A program made the translations under genes and the position numbers. Of a DNA stretch of 64,000 nt, positions 57,160-64,000 are shown one piece after another. The notes below the pieces were generated by a model. It did not search any database, was not told the origin of the DNA, and saw only the letters and a program-made list of their open reading frames with translations. The stretch is from positions 10,179,072 through 10,243,071 of the forward strand of contig CM030931.1 of the NCBI GenBank assembly GCA_018136815.1, given 5' to 3'. Position 1 is the stretch's first letter; every line of letters begins with the position of its first letter. This DNA comes from Isochrysis galbana (lineage: Eukaryota; Haptophyta; Isochrysidales; Isochrysidaceae).

Positions 57160-58294
57160 TGACGGCAGACGGCCCAGCTTTGCGGGCACTTTCCTTAGCG
57201 TCCGCCATACAAACGTGCTAGACGTTGGTTGATCCATGACCCGAGCAAGTCGAACCTCATGTTGTTGCTCACTTCCTTGGCAGGGCGTATTCATAATCTT
57301 CATTATTCCACTTAGTAGTAGTGATTTGTGGTATGCGAATAGTTTAAGGTTTAGAGCCGTTTCACGGTGTGACCGTGTGACTTTCTCTTCTCTCCTCTGA
57401 GTAGACGTTCATCCATCTCCTTGGTCAAGAAAAAACATCTGAAGATTGAGAGCTAAACACCTACTAAGGCCCGGCAACTATTACCTCCCTACCTACCGAC
57501 ATGGCCCTTACAGCATCCCTTCGGAAGCCCTTCGCTCCACTCCTTGTCCTTCGACTTCCCCAATCCTTGAAACAGCCCTCCCATATGACCCCGACCCCGG
57601 CCCCTTGCGCACCACTTTCTAACATTTGTCCCCCCGCGCGAGCCAAAGGTCGCGTTCCGTCGAAAGAGGACCATGCAAAAGTATTTACTATTTATTTTTA
57701 TTTTATATTCATATCCTGTTTAAATTAACGGTAAAAGTAAGATTTTATTTATAATTAACATATCCTTAATTACGCTCAACATACAAAATACGAGTTCTAC
57801 AACGGGCTTAGGCAGAGTCGGCAAGTATTAAATACAATATGAAATACATAATTTATATTAATGAACAGTTCCCGCGGGGGTGTCGCATTCGCGAATCGAC
57901 ACTCGTTCGTTAGGCTTCTCTCTTCGCTTCGTCGTTCGGTATTTATCGTTATAATTCTCTCGTTCTCGTCGTTCTCGGTCAAAAGCTTCGCTCGGATGCA
58001 TAGGTTCTTGGGTTGTGGAGCGCTCTCTCTCTCTTTCTCTCGAAGAGATAGGAAGTTTCCCCACCTTTCTTCATCCTAGGCGCCTCGCCAATAGGTTTAA
58101 TTCGCTATCTTCCCCGCGTTTCTCTATCTACTTCAGTGATTGCAATCAGGTTTAATTTGCAATCTCTTGGCATCTCCCCCTTAGGCACACCGCATCTCTC
58201 TTGTCTTATTCGGTCAGTCTTTTGGAATCCTGTGCGGCAAGATTGCCCCTCGTTTCCGTTATGGTGCGATTCCCCTTCCAGACGGGATCGCCGA
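57160..58294. other. Gene-free stretch
   Basis: AT-rich in 57670-57860. 57880-58060 contains, reversed, words shared with 55935-56100 (gaacgagaacgagagaa, cgacgaag), so a small repeat family is present in inverted arrangement. No gene is recognised. Confidence 0.45.
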
Positions 58295-58775
58295 TAGATC
58301 GCCTTCTGATCGTCGTCCGTCGTCGTCTGGCCGGAGTGTTTGGGTTTGATTTCAGTCGAGTTATGTGAGAAAGTCGTGGGGCGAGAGTCGGGGTGTTTTC
58401 CTGGGTGTCTCTGTCCGTCGTTCTGTCGTCAGTCGTCATCCATCGTCGCTCTCGCTCTCGTCGCTCTCGCTCTCGTAACACTCATACCCTACAATCCCCC
58501 CTTGCCTCGCCAGCCCCTGCCACCACAGCCCTCCTCACACTCACCCTCGCCTCTCGCCGCTCGCTCGATGTCGCTCTCGCCGCCGTCCTCGCCCTCGCTC
58601 AAGCCCGCCTGCCCGCCTTCCTCTGCTGACGGGCTTCAGCCCGTCAGCACCTCTGAAGTGGCCTCCCTCGCCGCGCCTGCCGCCGGCTTCGCCCCTTCCT
58701 CATTGCCCTCAGGCCCTATGGGCCATCACAATTTGTCAGGGGGAGCACGTACGAGAGCTAGAGGGTGACGAGCAG
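58295..58775 (+). repeat. Repeat E, longest copy, with a short ORF
   Basis: 58330-58420 matches 29745-29845, and 58430-58570 matches 705-832 reversed. An ATG at 58568 opens a Ser/Pro/Ala-rich frame (MSLSPPSSPSLKPACPP) to about 58768, which could be the start of another retroelement gag-like ORF. The word gagggtgacgagcaggg at its end recurs at 61184-61200, just upstream of the LINE-like ORF1. Confidence 0.5.
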
Positions 58776-59080
58776 GGGGAAAAAAAATCTTCTGAAAAAA
58801 CCCCGCTACGTGTGCGGCGTGAGGCAGTGTGCTAGTGTACCTCCCTACTACCCAACCTTAACCCCTAACAACCCCCTCCCCCTTCCCCAGTTCCCTCATT
58901 AGCGGAGAAGCTGGTTCCGGGGAGGCCGCGCGCGCTGCTTCGGCCAGGAGTTGGAGAGAAGGGGGCGGGAGACTGTGGCTCGTCCTTTGCTTTCGGTGTT
59001 AGCTTTGGTTATTCTCCCTTAAAAACTTTAAATTCCTTTTTTAGTAACTGCTGTGATTCCTACCCAGAGATTTAGCTGCT
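58776..59080. other. Stretch downstream of the LINE-like element
   Basis: No gene; C-rich and purine-rich runs. It may contain the 3' UTR of the minus-strand LINE-like element but no A tail or tandem 3' end is obvious. Confidence 0.4.
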
Positions 59081-60793
59081 TTAGGTGATGTGTCGTAGGT
59101 CTAGCCCCCTTGCCGCTTGCAAGAGGTCCTCCGACGTTCCTATGTTGAAATCCTTGTCCACCGTGTACAGCGGGCTTATCATTTTCTTAATGTGTTTGTT
59201 GCTCGGGGCGTGTAACCCCATATTCTCCCGTTGTTTTTTTAGCCTCTGAAAGAAACCGACTTTCGCCGTTACTAACAGGTGATATCTCGTGAGGATCGCT
59301 CTTAAGATCGACCTGACGGACCTGCCGTCCGCGTTGCCATACTGGATGTTATAGAAGTCGGTTAGAATATACCTCCACGCCAAGATACCTAAGTATCCTG
59401 AGGAGGGGTGCGGTCTGTCCACCTGATAGCTGTCGAGTCGAGCGCTACCGGAGGGCTCTGAGCCACTCCGTCGCGAGCGGCACCGGCGGCTAGCGCGGCG
59501 CTTTGTCCCTCCTCCCCACCGGGAGTCGGGTGAATGAAATTCTGGACTGGGTCGGGCAACCCCATTTGGGTGTCTGGACGGGGAACGAACGGCGAACGAA
59601 GGGCTGTGGGGCGGCGAGGCGCTCCTAGCGGCCCTAGTGTGTTGGGTTTTGAGAGATTGTTAGACCTACAAAGAACTCTTCCCTCAGGGAGGGAGCCTAG
59701 GCTGCTAGAGTGCAGCGACGCAGCGAACAACGACGGACAAAGAGCCTGAGAACAACAGGTTACACCGACTCACGAACACACCGGGCAATAGTTGCGGGCT
59801 GATCCGCTCGTGGATGTGGGGCTCTCCCATAACATTAAGTTGGACTTTGTGGTGATCGCCTCTTCGGCGCAGATAGAAGTTATGGTCTTTGTCCACTAGA
59901 ATGTCACCTAGATCATGCGCGTCCGGATCTTCTTGAGGGACTAACTCTTGCTCCTCCGGAGGAGGAGGCGGGGGCTTCGCTTGTTTTCTAAGAAGGTCCG
60001 TATAGTCAGATGTGGTATCTACTAGTCTTGATCTAGTCCATTCGGATATCTTTTCCCACGACTTAAGAAAGGGGGCTACTGAAATGTAATTTCCTCTATG
60101 GCGTATCCACCGTTCTCCGTCCGGCAAGTAAGCCACGCATTCCTCTGTAGTGTATATGTCCCCCGTGTCCGGGTTAATCGTATTGTGTACGATAACCGTC
60201 TGAAGAGACTCCCATTTAGACCTATGTGAATGGTGAATCGCCGGAGGTTTGTGGAAAAGATCGTGCCATATCGGGGAGCCCAGGGTTCCTTCCCGTGTGT
60301 TTGTTTCCCTATGGAAGTTAATCCGTCTAAAGTTCTCGAGCGCATGCTTCCAAAAGGCCGGGAGCGTGCTATTACCGCGAATGCTAGCCGTGAGGCTCTT
60401 CACGTCGACCTTCGCGAAGACCGCCGCGCGCCCTAAGGGGGTGCGGCTGAACCATTGGTCTAAGACCGTTTTCCATCCCGCCGTTGACGGGTTTAGGTAG
60501 CGGGCTATCCATATCGCTTGAAGCGCTCGCGTGTGTTCGGCCATGGGGAGTAGTCCGACACCCAATAGGGGCCCGTCTTCTCTCGTCCCCACTCTCGGGA
60601 GAAGCAAATGAGGTGGTGTTGTTTGGAGTCGGTTTTGGGTCCGACTGGGGGTCGGCCCGCTTGCGTGACTGCGGCTGTGGCTGTTGAGCTGGTGGCTGCT
60701 GGGCTTGCTGTTGTGGCTCTTTCCCTTTGTGTCCATGTGCGGCTTGCGCGTACGACTTAGGTGGAGGATTTGGCTGTTGGTTGGAGGGAGCAA
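59081..60793 (-). pseudogene. LINE ORF2 C-terminal region, frameshifted
   Basis: The stretch GPLLGVGLLPMAEHTRALQA, then IWIARYLNPSTAGWKTVLDQ, matches the conserved segment that follows the reverse-transcriptase domain in plant and protist LINEs (the G-G-L-x-L-P-D..AL.A.W..R.L pattern). The frame runs to about 59705 and then shifts; the following frames (59730-59389 and 59422-59081) continue with protein-like sequence such as WRYILTDFYNIQYGNADGR and FQRLKKQRENMG. The Pro-rich PPPPPPEEQELVPQED stretch is a linker. Confidence 0.5.
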
Positions 60794-61160
60794 ATGCTCC
60801 AGTGATTGTTTGTTGTGTCATGTGCCCGCCCCCGAGGGGTGCACAGATGGTAGGAGTTACCGCCATGGGGGTGGCAGCAGAGCTGCCACACCCCATGGGG
60901 AGTCCTTGAGTGGGTGGCTGCCCGGCGGCGCTGGCGTTCTGAGCCTGAGTCAGGTTCTGCTTGTCAGCAGGGAACAGGACTTTGCCTGCTCCCTGCTTCT
61001 GTGGCTGCCTGGGAGGCGAGGGTGGCGGCGCCATCTCGACGTCGTTGTCAGGCGGTGCTGAGGCCTGCGAGCGCTTCGGCTCCGGCGGCTTGGGGCGGCC
61101 CCGTTGGGGCGTCGTGACGGCGGGGGGCTGGGAGAGGGGAGCGGTCGGCGCGCGCTCCAT
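60384..61160 (-). CDS. LINE-like ORF1, N-terminal part, copy 2
   Basis: 258 codons from an ATG at 61160; residues 1-125 match the ORF at 28708. The same AT-hook-like RGRPKPPEPKR and QQTITGAF (116-123) are present. Past residue 130 the sequence is Gln/Pro-rich (AHGHKGKEPQQQAQQPPAQQ) and absent from the other copy, where repeat A takes over. The distal part overlaps the ORF2-like region in another frame, consistent with the deletion junction lying near 60600. Confidence 0.5.
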   Translation of the reverse strand: MERAPTAPLSQPPAVTTPQRGRPKPPEPKRSQASAPPDNDVEMAPPPSPPRQPQKQGAGKVLFPADKQNLTQAQNASAAGQPPTQGLPMGCGSSAATPMAVTPTICAPLGGGHMTQQTITGAFAPSNQQPNPPPKSYAQAAHGHKGKEPQQQAQQPPAQQPQPQSRKRADPQSDPKPTPNNTTSFASPESGDERRRAPIGCRTTPHGRTHASASSDMDSPLPKPVNGGMENGLRPMVQPHPLRARGGLREGRREEPHG

Positions 61161-61200
61161 CGCTAAAACTATAACAATAGTTTGAGGGTGACGAGCAGGG

Positions 61201-61623
61201 AAGGTAGGAGGGCCTTCTCTCTCGGGTGGAGGCGAGGGTGTAGGTGAGGCTGGGAGGAAGAAGGCGTCTCAAGAGGAGGGGAGGGGGAGGCTCTGATTAA
61301 AGGCCCCTCCAGCCTTATTACCGCCTTGCCCCTAACCTGCCCCCATACGCTCGAGCCCTCGTCTCACCCCCGATGTGAGCGTGTGCTCCTCCATGCGGTT
61401 CAACATTCAACTTACACCACAACCCTCACCACAGCCACGGCCACAGCCACTCTGCCCAAAACAATCCCTGAATCTCAAAATTTCACTCCAGCACCCAAAT
61501 ATCAGAAACAAGGCGAAAAATATTACTATTGTCATGCTAAGGGCCGGCTCACTCGTTACACGCGTACAACGGTGTGTCGATGAACACTCCTTGTGTGACA
61601 GCTGCCAGCAAGGCCGTGATCGC
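61201..61623. other. Downstream region of the FabG-like gene
   Basis: No gene; 61380-61470 is rich in caccacaaccctcacc-type words. It separates the LINE-like element from the reductase gene. Confidence 0.45.
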
Positions 61624-62460
61624 CTAGATGCCCATTCCTCCGGTCACTTCGAGTGTGTGACCGGTGACATACGAAGCCAAGGGCGAAGCAAGAAACAGGA
61701 TCCCGCCTGCTGCCTCATCCGGAGAACCTTTTCGATTCAATGGCACCATAGCCTTGAGCAAGGGTCCCCCTTCCCACATCTTGGCAACCTCAGGTGGAAG
61801 CCCCTGTGGCACATCTTTGGCGCCCACAGTAATTGCCTCGTTGGCGAACGACTGCGTCATGCGAGTGTCGATCATCCCGAAGGCTATGGCGTTTGCACGG
61901 ATCCCAAAGGCTCCCCACTCACGTGCCACTGTCTTTGTGAGGCCAACGATGCCGGCCTTTGCTGCCGCATAATTCGCCTGTCCAGTGTTACCGTGCAGAC
62001 CGGACGTCGAGGAGACATTGATGATGCAACGATCGGAGGGCGCACCTCCGCCCTCCATATCCCGTTTGGCTGCATCGCGCATGTATGGCGCAGCAGCTCG
62101 GATGGTGCGGAAGGGTGCTGTGAGATGAACGTTGAGAATGGCGTCCCATTGCTCATTCCCCATCTTGTGCAGCATCCCATCGTACAGGAAGCCGGCGTTG
62201 TTGACGAGCACGTCAAGCGGCCCGTATTCCTCTGCCGCTAGTGCCATCATCTTCTCTGGAAATCCTTCCTCTGCAACGCTCCCACCAATCGCCAAAGCCT
62301 TGCCGCCTGCCGCAACAATGGCATGGGCCGTGGCATCCGCGCGGGTTTGATCCAGGTCATTGACGACTACTCGCGCCCCCTCGCGGCCCAGGAGCCTCGC
62401 GGCCGACGCCCCGATGCCTCGGCCGGCGCCGGTGATGACGGCGACTTTCCCCGCGAGCAT
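61624..62460 (-). CDS. FabG-like short-chain reductase
   Basis: One exon from ATG 62460 gives 278 aa. All classical SDR residues are there: TGAGRGIG (10-17), NNAG (87-90), catalytic Ser150/151 in NVSSTSG, Tyr164 and Lys168 in QANYAAAKAG, and the C-terminal YVTGHTLEVTGGMG. FabG proteins reduce 3-oxoacyl groups in type II fatty-acid synthesis; this member has an insertion near 195-225 (KDVPQGLPPEVAKMWEGGPL) found in actinobacterial or proteobacterial FabG-like enzymes and related 3-hydroxyacyl-CoA dehydrogenases. It lacks an obvious plastid or mitochondrial presequence, so it is not the plastid FabG. Absence of introns, unlike most neighbours, fits acquisition from bacteria or recent retrotransposition. 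The exact substrate is unknown. Confidence 0.88.
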   Translation of the reverse strand: MLAGKVAVITGAGRGIGASAARLLGREGARVVVNDLDQTRADATAHAIVAAGGKALAIGGSVAEEGFPEKMMALAAEEYGPLDVLVNNAGFLYDGMLHKMGNEQWDAILNVHLTAPFRTIRAAAPYMRDAAKRDMEGGGAPSDRCIINVSSTSGLHGNTGQANYAAAKAGIVGLTKTVAREWGAFGIRANAIAFGMIDTRMTQSFANEAITVGAKDVPQGLPPEVAKMWEGGPLLKAMVPLNRKGSPDEAAGGILFLASPLASYVTGHTLEVTGGMGI

Positions 62461-62514
62461 TCGTCCTCCGCGTCGAGTTTTGTCTGTGTGTACATATCTG
62501 TACTCTACTAGCTC

Positions 62515-62600
62515 TACTAGAATATGTTACCCCCCAGGAGCCAACGCCCCCCGATAGCTAACGGGCTAACGGGTAACGGGGGCCCCCGACAATCCACAAG
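62515..62600 (-). repeat. Piece of the palindrome minisatellite family
   Basis: ccaggagccaacgcccccc followed by cgatagctaacggg matches, reversed, the right part of 1485-1830. It sits just upstream of the FabG-like gene. Confidence 0.6.
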
Positions 62601-62893
62601 TTACGTACTCAAACAATAAATATAAATAGTCGCGTTCACTTTTTAAGGGGGGTCCCACAGTGTTTCGAGCTGGTCGCCCGGGTGAAGAGAATGAGTCGGC
62701 ACATGGTCGCCGGAGTCGGAGTCGGAGTCGGACTCAGAGTGAGTCGAGTGAGGAGGAGGGAGGAGAAGGCGTATTGTACGTACGGCGCAGCAAGGGTGTG
62801 GGTTTGGGTGTGGGTGTGGGTGTGGGCTGCTCAACATTACACACGTAGCAACAATTTTAACCTTGGCGGTGTCGCGGTGTCAAGCTGCACAAT
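62601..62893. other. Gene-free stretch with cggagt and gtgtgg repeats
   Basis: Short arrays of gtcggagtcgga (62710-62740) and gggtgtgggtgtg (62800-62828). No gene. Confidence 0.6.
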
Positions 62894-63093
62894 CCTACAT
62901 GTGAAACACAATCAAACTTAGAAATAAAACAGCAGAAACAGTATGTTTTTTGCCGTCGAAAAAAAACAGAGAAAAACAGTGTAAAAAACAGATGTGCGGG
63001 GGGGGGGGGCGGCCGCCCGAAATAAAACAGCGAAAAACATATGTTTTGGGCCTCCGAAAAAAAACACTGTTCCTGTGTTTCACATCATGTAGG
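62894..63093 (-). mobile_element. MITE with 8-bp target duplication, copy 2
   Basis: A 200-bp copy, reversed relative to the one at 22336-22526. Ends are CCTACATGTGAAACAC and, on the other strand, CCTACATGATGTGAAACAC (a 3-bp insertion). It is flanked by a perfect 8-bp duplication TGCACAAT (62886-62893 and 63094-63101). The interior differs from copy 1 mainly in the length of homopolymer runs. Confidence 0.9.
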
Positions 63094-63101
63094 TGCACAA
63101 T

Positions 63102-64000
63102 TACTTGTACACATTGTACGATCTTTATCATTATTTTTATTTATATTTACGCTTGCACGCTTACTTACGCTGACGCCGCTAGCAGCTACTACCACTTACT
63201 TGCTTGCTTGTCGGTTAGAAAGTTCCGTCCTTGAACTAAGGACGGTGTCCTTGAAAATCCATGGAATCTAAGGATCTAAGGACTCTGGCCTTCAATAATG
63301 CCTTTGAAGTGGCTTTTAGAGTGAGCTTTTGGGACATCCCACCCCCACCCCCTGAAGCAAATCATCTTTACCTCCCATTTAATCTAAGCTCTCCCCATGA
63401 CCAACTCTGCAGAGCTTTTGTCTTCGTTCACTTTCGCTGCCATATTCAGCATGCGGCATGCGGTGCTGCACTCGGACGATCCGCGGCTCACGTGGGAGGA
63501 GTTTTTTTGCTCTTTTGAGCCGTAGGTCGTAGGTTGACAAATTGGACCGTTGGATGGCAAAATCACGCTTCGTCGTCACTAAAGTTAGACTAAAGGTCTC
63601 AAAGAAGGCAATCAAAGCAACATTTCATCTCTTGTGGACCATGGGTGGAAGAGCTGTCCAATGTCCAATGGGGGTATCAGCCACCATTTTCATTTCAAGG
63701 ACAAATTGTGATTTGACCCGACGCCCCGTGAAGTATGTCACAAAACTTGGTATTGCTGAGGGAAAGGCGCCTTAGTGCCTTGGGAACATTATAAAAGAGG
63801 ATATGCATGCGGTAACCAACAAGCCAAGCTTCGCGCTCGACTGGCGATTGGCGTCGCTGGTCGCTGGCTCAGTGGTGCCTGGGTACATGGGGCTTGGCGC
63901 GGGCCGGGCACCGGGCTGATGAACAAGAATGGGCTCGCATCGCGCCCGGCGTCGTTTTAAATTTGTGGGCTCTCCGAGCAGATAGTGTGTATTTATTTAG
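63102..64000. other. Right end of the window, no recognised gene
   Basis: Several short frames are open on both strands but none carries a recognisable motif. A gene cut by the window end cannot be excluded. Confidence 0.4.

Larger units (their letters stand above)
59081..61200 (-). mobile_element. LINE-like retroelement, internally deleted
   Basis: Read on the minus strand, the element starts with a 5' block shared with 28680-28707, continues into an ORF1-like N-terminus (61160-60600) and then into the region that lies downstream of reverse transcriptase in LINE ORF2 (60650-59081, with at least one frameshift). Endonuclease and reverse transcriptase are absent, so a large internal deletion must have occurred. 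It cannot move on its own. Confidence 0.6.

Noticed and set aside
58340-58768. 142-codon plus-strand ORF
   Set aside because: The first half is read through repeat E; only the part from 58568 could be an ORF, and it is mentioned with the repeat.

Overview
The window is nuclear DNA of a eukaryote. Most genes are broken by GT-AG introns of about 75-320 bp, several families are eukaryote-specific (ULK4/RUNKEL, UXT, OTU, R2R3-MYB), and all large gene-poor stretches are filled with transposons and simple repeats. A clear SFR2-type glycosidase (a galactolipid-remodelling enzyme best known from green plants) and a RUNKEL-like gene point to a photosynthetic eukaryote, most likely a green alga; the sequence alone does not fix the lineage. 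A 100-N block at 15399-15498 shows this is a scaffold with an assembly gap.

Layout. 1-2.4 kb: repeats, including a minisatellite built of palindromes. 2.4-3.9 kb: a thioredoxin/PDI-like gene (+). 5.8-7.5 kb: an R2R3-MYB gene (-). 9.4-10.7 kb: an endonuclease III homologue (-) that lacks the iron-sulphur cysteines. 11.0-15.2 kb: a PIF/Harbinger transposon with a DDE transposase (+) and a convergent MYB/SANT-like coiled-coil gene (-). 15.9-21.8 kb: a ULK4/RUNKEL pseudokinase (-) in at least six exons. 22.3-25.5 kb: nested mobile DNA, namely an 8-bp-TSD MITE and a hAT element (22854-25396) inserted into an older repeat. 26.2-27.4 kb: a seven-helix Frag1/DRAM-like membrane protein (-). 28.7-29.6 kb: a fragment of a LINE-like element. 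30.5-33.4 kb: a large putative glycosyltransferase (-). 33.8-34.3 kb: a piggyBac-type MITE.

37.4-39.7 kb: SFR2-like GH1 enzyme (-) with an apparent signal peptide and a C-terminal KDEL. It is divergently arranged with a short-chain dehydrogenase at 40.2-41.7 kb (+). 43.6-45.1 kb: a YqaJ-type nuclease (-). 45.9-47.9 kb: an OTU deubiquitinase with an AMSH/USP8-like N-terminus (+). 48.6-55.7 kb: tandem repeats and a 1425-aa three-exon gene with the organisation of a transposase (acidic residues in conserved-looking blocks, C-terminal Tudor/SH3-like domain), flanked by copies of one hairpin repeat. 56.5-57.2 kb: UXT prefoldin (+). 59.1-61.2 kb: an internally deleted LINE-like element (-). 61.6-62.5 kb: an intronless FabG-like reductase (-). 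62.9-63.1 kb: the second copy of the MITE.

The cellular genes are unrelated housekeeping functions and form no operon or cluster. The common theme is mobile DNA: at least five element classes (hAT, PIF/Harbinger, piggyBac-type MITE, LINE-like, and the large unclassified transposase candidate) plus several dispersed repeat families. Splice sites given here were read by eye from reading frame, GT/AG and family conservation; no transcript evidence was available.
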